The notes under the pieces are model-generated. The model worked only from the letters and a program-made list of their open reading frames with translations. It made no database searches and was not told the DNA's origin. This document shows, one piece after another, positions 36,063-47,058 of a stretch of DNA of 64,000 nt (the first letter of the stretch is position 1; each line of letters starts with the position of its first letter). Where the stretch lies: positions 1,612,501-1,676,500 of the forward strand of contig JANTQA010000051.1 in NCBI GenBank assembly GCA_027625915.1, given 5' to 3'. The stretch is from Anaeramoeba flamelloides. Taxonomy: Eukaryota > Metamonada > Anaeramoebidae. The translations under genes were made by a program, and so were the position numbers.

Positions 36063-36650
36063 TGGTGAAAATAAGTTAATCACAATTAAAAATCTAGTAT
36101 AGAATTATTTTCATGTATAGTATTTTTTTCAATACTCAAATTAAAAAAATATCTTTTATTCGATTATTAAATTTAATCTTTCTTTTCAATGATAATAATC
36201 AATTTGAAAAACAATATTTAATTATTAAAAAAAAACTTCTTATCATAACAAAAGTTTTTACTAAATTCTAAAAAAAAATGAAAAAAAATTATCATAATTG
36301 TAAAAATAATAAAAAAAGGAAAATGTTTCAAAAAAAAAAGCATAAAAGTTGAAAAAAATGGAATAAAAAACTTGCCAATGTTTATTGATTTTTTTTTCGA
36401 AATAATTTATGTTCCAAAAGAGAATAAAAAAGAAATTAAAAAATTTATAAAAAAAAAAAAAGTTGTTTTGAATTCATTTTAAAATGAGAGGAGATGTACC
36501 ATCAATTATTTCTTTTGATATAATCTATATAAATATTGTATTTATTTTTTTTTTTAATATGAATAATTTTTAAGATTTGTCAAAATTATTTAACAGTTTA
36601 CATATTTTTTTCCAAAAAAAAAACAGTAAAAGTCAAAAATTGAGATTGAA

Positions 36651-39600
36651 TTATTTTCTTCCTTCCATAGAAATCTTGTTGTTTTCTTGGAGTGATGGGC
36701 TTTTGACAGTTTCGTCGACAGATAAAACCAAACAGGCAGCGTCGGTGGCAGCTGAAAGCATGTTTAATTTCATTAGTGATGGTTCCCAGACAAAGGATTT
36801 CATTGTGTCACAGACTCCTTCGTTTTCAATATCTACACCCATCCAAATGTTTTCTTTTGGCTTTTCATAATGCCCTTTTCTTAATTTGTTCATGATGTCA
36901 ACAGAATCGAATCCTGCATTTTGCGAAATTTGTCTTGGGATGATTTCTAAGGCCTTGGCGAATGCAGAAATGAGCATTTGTTCTTTGCCGTAGATTGTTT
37001 TTGCATATTCGTGGAGATATCGGCTCAATTCCATTTCGATGGCTCCTCCTCCTGCTACAACCTTGGAGTTCAGCATTGCTCGGTGAACAACCATGATTGC
37101 GTCATGGAGTGACCTTTCTGATTCGGCAAGGAATTGTTCGGCTCCTCCTCGAAGAATGATTGTCGACGAACCTTGCTTTTCAAATCCTGTAAAAATGTTA
37201 TATCTTTCACTTCCAATTTGCTTTTCTTCCATCAATTCACATTCTCCAACCATTTCACTTGTGAATCCGTTTGTTGTCGATTGGATTTGCTTTCCTGTGA
37301 TCACAGACAATCGTTTCATGTCTCCTTCTTCAACTCTTCCTGCACAAAAGATATCACGATCGGCAAAATATTGTGTTGCTAAATCACCAATTGGTAATCT
37401 TGAAAGAACAATATTGGCTCCAGATTCAACAATTTTTTCGAGCTTTTCATAAATTAATTCCCATTCTGCTTCAACAATTTTTTGATATTCCTTTTTGATT
37501 TTTTTTTATTATATTTTAATTTTGATTAGAAACAAAGTATTTTACATTTATTAGAATTGGTTTTTTGAAAATGGAAATGAAAAAATAATTGCTTTTGGTT
37601 TATTTTATATTTGAATTAAATTTAATTTAATTTACAAATAAAATAAAAATAAAAATGATGATTAATTTTTGAGATATAATTGATGAAACTTTTATTGATC
37701 TATGAAAAATAATTGGCCAAATTGTAAAAAAAAAAAATAACAATGAAATTTGGATTTATTTGCAATCAGAAAATTTTACAAATTTTTTTGATAAAGAAAT
37801 AATTGTTTTTTTTTCAAGAAATTTACAAATAAAAATATTTTTTTATTGAACATTTTTGAAATGTTCTCTTTTTTTTGATTTTTTTTGATTGTTTTTTTGA
37901 GATAAAAAAAAAAAAAAGAACAATAAAATGAATTCGATTGTTACATTAGTTTATTTTTCTATCAAAATATAATTTGAATAGTAAAATAATTTTCAACTAT
38001 TTTTAAATTTTTAAAGATAAAATCTTGTTTTATTTCTTTACCTGATTCACTTGAAATATATTTTTTATTTTTTCCCGGTAAAATATTTAATTTTATTCAA
38101 GACTAAATTTGAATCAAAAATTTATTTTTATAAAATAACGTTTCGGATAAAAAAGTGAAACAGAGAAAAAAAAAGTTTAGCACCGTTTTTAATTGGGAAA
38201 CCTACTAAAAACGAAAAAGTAAGATCAATTAATAGAAGAAACCAATAAACTTCAAAGAATAATTCATTATATTATTTTCAAGAATGGCAAAAAAAACAAT
38301 TTAAATTTCTCTTTGATTATAGAAATACGAAGAGTGGTTTGGGAGATCTCAAAAATAGTCAAATTTTTTCAACAAATTTTTAATATTTGATCAATCAAAG
38401 ATAAGGTTATACCAAAGATTAGTATTAATAAAACTGTTATTGCGTTTAATCCTCCATTTTTTCTTTAATCATTTATTTTTTCGTTTATTAATTGAATTTC
38501 ATTTTCAGGTTCTATTATGGTTTCCAATTAAACATCCGTATTCTTTTTTTCCCTGTTTTGCTTTTTTTCCCAAACGGTAATTAATTTTTTTTTGGTAAAA
38601 TTAGAAATTGGTCATATTCTTTATTTTTCAAAAATTATCTTATCTTTTTTAATTTATTGGATATTGGGTATATTTTAATGCCTTTTTAGTTTGGGTTGGG
38701 GTATTTTAGGGTGGGTTAAAGTATGTTAGAGTGGGCTTGGGTGGTTTCGTTGGTATGTTAGGGGATTTAGGCTTGTATTTTTTTTAAAAAAAAATTAATT
38801 AAGGTAGAATCAAGAATGTGCCACTTTTACAACTGGTATTAGGTGTAAAATCTTCCCCTTAACTTTTGGTTGTTCAAATTTGTTTTGTATATATTTTTAA
38901 AAGTGTTTATTATTGATAGTTTCAAAAGTTTTCGGTTTTCTACAATTTACGGAATAAAATACTACTTGTCTGAAAATAATCTTTTATATTTTTCCTCTCA
39001 GAATCATTCAAACCCATTATTAACTTTAATAACAATGAAATTAATCAAGAATTCATCAAAAATAAAAAAAAATAGATTCTAACCAATTATGAAATATGAC
39101 CAATTTTAATAAGCCCGTTTTTTTTAAATAATAAAAATTATTTTATTTTGAGCAATTCAAATAAAAATATTCATTCTAAAATATTGTGATAAAATTTATT
39201 CCAAAAGTGTCGATTCAGACAGTTCGTAAACTTCAATAGACTTATTTTCATTACATTATGGAAACATTTTAGAAATGATTTTTTAAAATAACTTTATTAA
39301 TAATTTTTTGATTTCCAAGAAATTTATTGAAAGTTAGAATTTAAAAAAATGGGGTATATTAAAAAAATACAAATAAAGACATCAGAAAAATTTACATTTT
39401 AAGAACTTAAAGTTGTTTTTATTTTTTCTTTTGAGAACTAGTTTTTTTCAAGGTTTTCAAAAAAAATGATGATATTAGATTTTTTTCAAAATGTGTAGTT
39501 TATTATTTAAATTAAAAGTTTGAAAAAAGTGTAACAAAATTCAATTCAGAAATACCTTTTCATTTTTAAAAAGTTCTAAAGGTAAAAATTTTTAAATTAA

Positions 39601-41748
39601 TGAAAAGTTTTTATTAATTAAATTTTCTCGCTCTTTTTTAAAACAGCATAATTAGTGTTTTTTTTTTGTTAGAAGTTCAATAGTTTTACACATTACTTTA
39701 ATTTTGGTTATAGATTTTTTCAAATTATAAGAAATTTTATGAGCCAATTCAAAATATAGTTTTATGAATAATGAATTTTAAATGGAATTTTGCTTCTATC
39801 CATTCATTTCTGTAATAAAAAATTTTAATTAATCCTTGTTATGTGGAAAAGAAAAAAATCTTTAAAAATTCATTTTAGGTTAATTCATTAGTAATGGTGT
39901 TAATTGTTCCATTTTGTAAAAAGTAAAGTTAAAAGAGTACTAAAAAAATTTGTATATTACTATTATTTTTCAATTAACAAACGAAAAGTTTTATTTTACT
40001 TTCCAGATTATTTTACTAGTTTATAAGTTGAAAAAAATCAAAGAACTTGAAAAAATTAATTAGAAAGTGATATTGTATTAGATTTTAATTAAACTTCCAA
40101 ATTGTGCTTAAGATAAAATTTTAGTTATGATAATTTGATTGTAAGAGTATTGTTCTGTTTCATATTTTTAACTGTTTCTAAGAGACTTTTTAAAACTTTT
40201 TTTGTGAGCTGGTCGACAGGACTTTATTTTTTTTATAATAAATATTTTTGGAAAAGTCATTTTAAAAAGGTGTGGAATAAAAGTTTTAAAAAGTGTTGCA
40301 CCAAACTGTTGACTCATATCTTTGAAGCAGACTAGTAACACTTTTTAAAACTTTTTTTACTCACTTTTTGAAAATATCTGTCCCAAATTAAGTAAAATAT
40401 TGAAAAAATAAGTCAGTGAATTAATTGTTGAACCAAGAGAAATTTGTTTTTTGAGAGTGTGTAATAAGAAAAAGAAATTGTTTATTTCTTTCTTTTCTTT
40501 GGTTTTAAATAAAAAAAATGATAAAAACCAAAAAAGAAAATTTTGAAAGATTTTTGTTTTTGTTTTTTCAAAAAAAATTTTTTGAATAAAAAAAAAAAAA
40601 AAAGAAATAATTTTGATTTTGAAAATTTGAACAAAAACTCAATAAAAAAAAAAAAGGTTGTTTTGAAATTACTTTTTTAAAAAAAAAATTTCAATTTTGT
40701 GAATAAAAAAAAAAATAAGGATCAAATCAAAATAAAAAAAAGCAAACAAAAAAACAAAAAAAAAAAAAAAAAAAAAGAAAAATTTACTTTTGGATCTTTG
40801 ATTCTGATTTCAGCATTTTCTTTTTTGTTTTTTTAATTCAAGTTCAATGTTCAACAAAGCAATTTTAGGGGTTGTGAATTTTTTTTGGTTGTTGTTCAAA
40901 CCCTGCATAAGAAAAGGTTTTTTTTGAAAGCAACACCATTAACGATAAATGATTCTTCCATTGCTCCGCCTCCGACTTTTTTTGATTCCAATCAAATCAA
41001 CTTCTGGGAATTCTGGGTCGAGTGACCTAACAGCTTTTACAACCATATCTGAAAAGGCATCTTTGTGGCCAGCAATTAATTTTGAATTCATTGCAGTTGA
41101 TGCACACTTTTTTCAACATCGAGTTCCATTTCTTTTCATCTTTGATATTTGATTCGATTGCAATTTCCTTGATCCTTTCTCGGCATTTGAAACATGCTTT
41201 TCTGAATGCTTTGATCAAAGTTTGTGGATGGACATTTTCTTTGATAAATGATCTGCTTTGTTCAAGAATTTCTCCTGCAAAGACAACAACAGAAGTTGTT
41301 CCATCACCAACCTTTTGTTTTTGTTTTGTTTTTGTTTTAGTTTTGTTTTTGTTTGTTTGTTGTTTTAGTATTTTGTTTTTGTTTTTGTTTTTTTATTTTA
41401 ACATTTTGTGTGGGGGAAGAAAAGGAAAAGAAAAGAAAAGAAAAACAAAAATTTTGAAAAGAAAAGAGAAATTACTTCAGAATCTTGTGACATTGCAATG
41501 TCAACAAGTGTCTGAACAGCTGGATGGACAACATCAAGAAGTCTCATTACTGTTGCACCATCATTTGTGACTGTAGATTTGCCTCTGTCGTTTGTAATAA
41601 GCTTGTCCATCCCTCTTGGTCCAAGGGTTGTTTTTAATGTGTTGACAATTTCAACACAGGCATCAATGTTACTTAAAAGGTGACCTTTACCTTGTGACGA
41701 GTCGGTTCCTTCTTTTAAAAGAACAATTGTTGGTGTGAAATAAGACAT
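36651..41748 (-). CDS. CCT7: Chaperonin CCT/TRiC subunit eta, copy 1 (exon 2 frame disturbed)
   Basis: Exons: 41748-41476, 41311-40788 and 37490-36651, with introns of 164 and 3,297 bp. Exon 1 (91 codons) and exon 3 (279 codons plus stop) encode the same protein as copy 2 at 46,024-50,317, including [56 protein letters not shown] and [11 protein letters not shown]-eta is one of eight subunits of the cytosolic ring that folds actin and tubulin with ATP. Exon 2 is 524 nt against 519 nt in copy 2. The five extra bases are single additions in five A runs (T runs on the plus strand), near 41,110, 40,980, 40,918, 40,882 and 40,830, so exon 2 as written does not stay in frame. Copy 1 is therefore either a recent pseudogene or intact with homopolymer errors. 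Confidence 0.85.
38590..39115 (+). repeat. TIR element inside CCT-eta copy 1 intron 2
   Basis: Inverted ends at about 38,600-38,630 (GAAATTGGTCATATTC) and 39,080-39,105 (GAAATATGACCAATTTT) bound about 520 bp homologous to the minus strand of 11,612-12,190. A G-rich stretch lies at 38,691-38,775. A counterpart, inverted as expected, is visible in copy 2's intron at about 48,850-48,960, so the insertion is older than the gene duplication. Confidence 0.5.
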
Positions 41749-41838
41749 ATTTGAAAAATAGGAATCTTTTTTTTTTGAGATAAAGCAAAAACGAAAAAAA
41801 ATGTAATAATGTTTTTTTTTTTTTGAAGAAAAATATTG
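41749..41838 (-). promoter_or_regulatory. Conserved 5' flank of CCT-eta copy 1
   Basis: The ~85 bp before the ATG are virtually identical to those of copy 2 (45,937-46,023), differing only in A-run length, and similarity stops abruptly beyond. The block has CATTATTACATTTTTTTTCG and TTTTGCTTTATCTC (gene strand) and ends TTTTTCAAAT before ATG. Conservation through a region where introns have diverged suggests it is the promoter/5' UTR, or that it was homogenised along with exon 1. Confidence 0.5.
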
Positions 41839-42074
41839 TTTTGGATTTTTAGATTCGATTGAATTATCAAAACAATTTGTTTTGAAGAACCTTGTATGAT
41901 TTTTTTCTTTTATTTTATTTCATTAATTTACTGTGAAAGATACTCGGGATCATAAAATTGTAAGGGGTAAAATTTTCATATGATCTTCTTTAGATTGATA
42001 ATACTCAAAATTAATGATTTTCATTTCAAAATAAAGGAAATATGTATTCAAAAATTTTAACATTCTGGCAATAC

Positions 42075-42325
42075 ACTCTACTGTTGTCAAAATAAAGCCT
42101 TCAAAAAAATTTAATCTGTGTTTCAAAATAAAAAGCGTGTTTTTTTGTTATAGAAAAGCTATACATCAGCCAATCAAAGAAATCTGATAATAAACACTAA
42201 AAAAACATGGTAGTGGTTTCTTAAAGTTCTATTATTTAAAAATAAATTCTAAAAATGAAGGATCAAATTTTTAATTTTATTTAAATTGAGCAAATTTTTA
42301 AGAGAAAATTTTTCTCATCAAAAAA
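42075..42325 (+). repeat. Dispersed ~250 bp repeat (copy 2 of 2)
   Basis: Same orientation and order of landmarks as 28,095-28,345, with perhaps 65-70% identity by eye. Confidence 0.5.
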
Positions 42326-43859
42326 AAAACCAAACATCTCAGAAAAATTGGACACATTATGGAAAATTTTTAACAAATTGTATTCCTAATTTAAATTTTA
42401 CTGAAAATATCAAAGAGTTTACTTTCAAAATTGATTTGAACTTCGGTTTACTATTGGGTAGTAGATTGGATGTAACATTGATACCAGAAGAAAAAAAAGA
42501 ACGGATTAGATTTTGAAACGGGGATAATATTTGTTGTACACACATTCTTTTGATAACTTTAAAGTGGATGCCTTGTTTTATAAATATATCATATCTTACA
42601 GAAAAGTAATTATAATGTTAAAAGGGGGTTATTTTTAGAGGTAAGGGTAGAACTAAAAATTTATTACATTAGTACGAGTATAAAGGGGAAAATGCGCTTT
42701 ATTTTTGTCATTTTTTTCAATCTCCTTTTTCAAAACCCCCATTAGCAAAAATTTGCCTGAAATATCACAATGGCTACTATTCAAAATGTATATACTTTAT
42801 TTCAATAATACTTTATGATAAATGTAGAATATTTTTTTTTTTTTTGTATTTATCCGGGGATATTCAGTATATAATTGGGCTAATATAACCACTGGTTTAA
42901 TAATAAATAAATACATAAATATAATCATCATTTATATTAGAATTATTTGTTCATTAAAAATTCACCAAAATCAATATGAAAAAAAATTATTATTTTTTTA
43001 TTTTCTATATATATATATATATATATTATTCAAAATCGAGGAAAATTAACAAATCCATAACAATAGAAGAAAAAAAAAATAGAAATGAAGAATATTAATT
43101 GATCCCTTTTAATGAATATTGTTATTTTTTTGTTCATTGGGGACCGAATTCCAAAAAAAAAAAAAAAAAAATGGAAAAAGTTTCCACAGTTGAAAGAATA
43201 ACATTACTACAATTTACATTCAAATTGGAAAGAATTTTGATTTTGCAAACAATTTCTTTTTTTGTATTTTCTTTCATTGTTTTCATCTCCTTTTTCTGGT
43301 ATGTATGATCTTTCGTTTGAAATGAAATTTTTTTCTTTAATAGTTGGCACAAAGTTTATGCCAAGTTTTTTAAATGGAAAAATAACACACAACCAGTAAA
43401 TTGTATCTTATTATTTGATTGATCACTAATTGTTGGTGAAATTTCTACAAATTTATCAATGCATTTTTTTCTTCACATATTTTCATCATTTTGGACACTT
43501 TTTTTTTTTTTTTTTTTGGTTTCCTTTTATTTTAATAAAATTGGTCAATTATAAAACTTTAATAATAGGCAAATAAATGTGGTTTTATAATATGTTTTGA
43601 ATATTATAATAAATTATGTTTTTTTTTTTTTTTTTTGGATAATTTTTGATTTTGGGTCTGTCCATACTGTTAGAATAGAGTATATTTGCTTTAAGATTAA
43701 TAAACAGAAACCAATTGTTCGTTTTTTATTAGCTGTGGAAAATAATCATTGATAATATGTGTTCCTGATTTATTCGAAATTTTGCAATTAGAACAGTGTT
43801 GAATTTCCAATTTCAAATGGAGTTCCAGCAATCCGAATGATTAGTAAATGATTATTATT

Positions 43860-44392
43860 CTAAAATTCAAAATTTTCCACACGACTAAAATGTTCCAAAG
43901 AATCATAATAATACAATTGCATTCAACATGGAAATAATTTTAATTTTTGTATAAAATATGCAAAAATATTTTTTCATCTTCTGGTTTTTTGTTTTCCTTT
44001 ATTTTTTGAGTTCCGTAACTTGTTTCGTATCATCAATTTTTTTCAGTAGTTGATATTATGTTAAAGTTGAGTTGTTCCAAATTTATGAATCCAAATAAAA
44101 TTAATTGGTAGTATCTAAACATTTAATCGATCAATATTCCTAATAGAATTTCAACAAATTTACCAAATGTATTTTTTTGTTTTGCTCTCTCCAAAATTTT
44201 TGACACACCAATAATTTTTTTGTATTGATAATTATTTATTTTTTGTTTTGTGAGTATTGTAATTTATAAACAAGTGTTAACATTCCAATTAATGAATGGT
44301 TCTAGTTTGGTATTTCTTCTTAAATTGATTAAATAAGTTTTTTTTTTTCACAAATCGAATTTTGGTTTGTGAAAATTTTTGAATTTGGGTTT
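43860..44392 (+). repeat. ~530 bp direct repeat, left member
   Basis: It matches 50,492-51,019 along its length: CTAAAATTCAAAATTTTCCA at the start, then AAATGTTCCAAAGAATCA, CGATCAATATTCCTAATAGA, TTTTGTTTTGTGAGTATTG and CACAAATCGAATTTTGG near the end. The pair brackets CCT-eta copy 2. A weaker related stretch precedes it at about 43,430-43,700. Confidence 0.75.
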
Positions 44393-45249
44393 ATATTCCA
44401 AATTGAGTATGTCTATATCTTTTTTTTCTTAATGTTAAAATCCAAATATTGAATCCACTTCCAATACTATACCCAAGTTCAAATCAATTTTGAAAGTAAA
44501 CTATTTGATATTTCTTGTAAATATTAAATTATGAATGTAATTTGTTAAAGTATTTTCGTAATTTTTCCTTTTGTAATCGATTTTTTATTTTTTAGTTTGT
44601 AAAAATTTTGTAAAAAATTGAATATATTTTTTCGAAAATATAATTCACACTTGATCTTTCATTTTCAATTTTTTTTTTAATAGTAGGACTTTTGAAAACA
44701 ATATCATATTGGCTGATTATACATTTGTGTTTATTTACTCAGTGGGGTATAACTTTTCTTTTAAAAGGGAAAGTTACTTATAATATGTAACATTGGTTTC
44801 GCAGAAGTGTTAATGTTACAAAATTATATTAATGTTTTAAGGTTTGTAATCCCTGAAAGGGGAAAACAGAATACCTTTTGTGGTTATAAGGCAGGGTTCT
44901 TTTGGTTCTTGAATAAATGAAATTAAAACAAGTTGAATTTTTAATAGTTCTTCAATGGTCGTAAAAAAAATATCTTATATACCTAACAATTATCAAGATT
45001 TTAAATTTCAATTCTTAAACCTTTATTTTCAAGAGAAATATTCCAAAAAGTATACTGTTATTTGAAATTTACAAGAGATAAAATATCATCAACAAACTTT
45101 TTTTTTATTACAGGAATCTTGGTTTTATTTAGGATTCTGGATTCAAACAAAAAATATCAATGTATAGAAGAAAACAAGGTCAGAAAAAACAAACAGATAC
45201 ACCAGTTTCTATCAGTAAAATTAAATTTTTGTTTGTAAAAAAATGAAAT

Positions 45250-45600
45250 TAAAGAAGGAATATTTTCCCATTTATTCTTCAATAACTAGGTTCGATTGGT
45301 TGTCTTTTAAATTTAGAAAGATAAAAAAACGAAACCTAGAAAATACATTACAGAATGAAATTGAAAGAATTTGGGCAGGGATTAAATTATGTACAATTTG
45401 ATCTTTTTAAATACTGGTATTTGAATAATAAATGGGATTTTTTTTCACTTCATTTTTAATTTCTCTTTTTTAAGAGAAAATAGATCGAGAACCTCTTTCT
45501 TTAAGAACTATATTTATAAAAAAAAAATATGGAAAAGGAAGTGAAAATTCTTTCCCATTTAGAATTCAAATACCAGTAATAATATTGTCAAGTAAAAAAA
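45250..45600. repeat. Inverted arms related to the TIR element family
   Basis: Three arms sharing TTCCCATTTATTCTTCAA-like sequence lie near 45,260-45,285, 45,415-45,440 (inverted) and 45,550-45,575. The last, with CACTTCATTTTTAATTTCTC and GGAAAAGGAAGTGAAAATTC around it, resembles the right half of the elements at 1987, 6536 and 55343. No element ends are found. It may be a scrambled remnant. Confidence 0.35.
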
Positions 45601-45936
45601 TGTATGTTGATTGTTAATATAAAATAATCAACAAATAATGCTTTCAGGCCTACTGCCTTTTTCTTTAAGGACAATTGTATCATCACTTAATTAGAAATAA
45701 AAAATTACTTAAAAAATTACAACTTTATCTTTTAATAAAAAAAAATTTATAAAACATATAAGTTTTGTTCCATTCACAAAAAAGGAAACAACCAAATTCC
45801 TCAAAATTCTAAAAACAAATTTCTTAAATATTTAAGGTGATTTTTCTTCAATATTAATTTATTTCAAAAATAAAACAACCATTAAAAATCATAAATAACA
45901 AATTCTAAAGAAAAGTTTAGTGTAAAATCTAAAAAA

Positions 45937-46023
45937 AATATTTTTCTTCAAAAAAAAAAACATTATTACATTTTTTTTCGTTTTTGCTTTATCTCAAAAA
46001 AAAAAGATTCCTATTTTTCAAAT
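45937..46023 (+). promoter_or_regulatory. Conserved 5' flank of CCT-eta copy 2
   Basis: Mirror image of 41,749-41,838. It contains TTACATTTTTTTTCGTTTTT and GCTTTATCTC and ends TATTTTTCAAAT directly before the ATG at 46,024. No TATA-type element can be distinguished from background. Confidence 0.5.
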
Positions 46024-47003
46024 ATGTCTTATTTCACACCAACAATTGTTCTTTTAAAAGAAGGAACCGACTCGTCACAAGGTAAAGGTCACCTTTTAAG
46101 TAACATTGATGCCTGTGTTGAAATTGTCAACACATTAAAAACAACCCTTGGACCAAGAGGGATGGACAAGCTTATTACAAACGACAGAGGCAAATCTACA
46201 GTCACAAATGATGGTGCAACAGTAATGAGACTTCTTGATGTCGTTCATCCAGCTGTCCAGACACTTGTTGACATTGCAATGTCACAAGATTCTGAAGTAA
46301 ATTTCTCTTTTCTTCTTCATATTTTTTATTCAAAATTTTTGTTTTTCTTTTCTTTTCTTTTCCTTTTCTTCCCCCACACAAAATGTTAAAATAAAAAAAC
46401 AAAAACAAAAACAAAATACTAAAACAACAAACAAACAAAAACAAAACTAAAACAAAAACAAAACAAAAACAAAAGGTTGGTGATGGAACAACTTCTGTTG
46501 TTGTCTTTGCAGGAGAAATTCTTGAACAAAGCAGATCATTTATCAAAGAAAATGTCCATCCACAAACTTTGATCAAAGCATTCAGAAAAGCATGTTTCAA
46601 ATGCCGAGAAAGGATCAAGGAAATTGCAATCGAATCAAATATCAAAGATGAAAAGAAATGGAACTCGATGTTGAAAAAGTGTGCATCAACTGCAATGAAT
46701 TCAAAATTAATTGCTGGCCACAAAGATGCCTTTTCAGATATGGTTGTAAAAGCTGTTAGGTCACTCGACCCAGAATTCCCAGAAGTTGATTTGATTGGAA
46801 TCAAAAAAGTCGGAGGCGGAGCAATGGAAGAATCATTTATCGTTAATGGTGTTGCTTTCAAAAAAACCTTTTCTTATGCAGGGTTTGAACAACAACCAAA
46901 AAAATTCACAACCCCTAAAATTGCTTTGTTGAACATTGAACTTGAATTAAAAAACGAAAAAGAAAATGCTGAAATCAGAATCAAAGATCCAAAAGTAAAT
47001 TTT

Positions 47004-47058
<55 letters not shown>

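Larger units (their letters stand above)
33259..36650. other. Intergenic region with MITE and dispersed repeat
   Basis: About 3.4 kb between the fragments at 33.2 kb and the 3' end of CCT-eta copy 1. It contains the second palindromic MITE (34,179-34,376) and an inverted copy of the ~270 bp repeat (35,803-36,062). No gene is supported. Confidence 0.55.
41839..45936. other. Spacer between the two divergent CCT-eta genes
   Basis: About 4.1 kb at the strand-switch point. No gene is supported. It holds one of two dispersed 250 bp repeats (42,075-42,325), the left member of a ~530 bp direct repeat (43,860-44,392) and a patch of inverted arms (about 45,250-45,600) related to the right half of the TIR element family. 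Confidence 0.6.
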
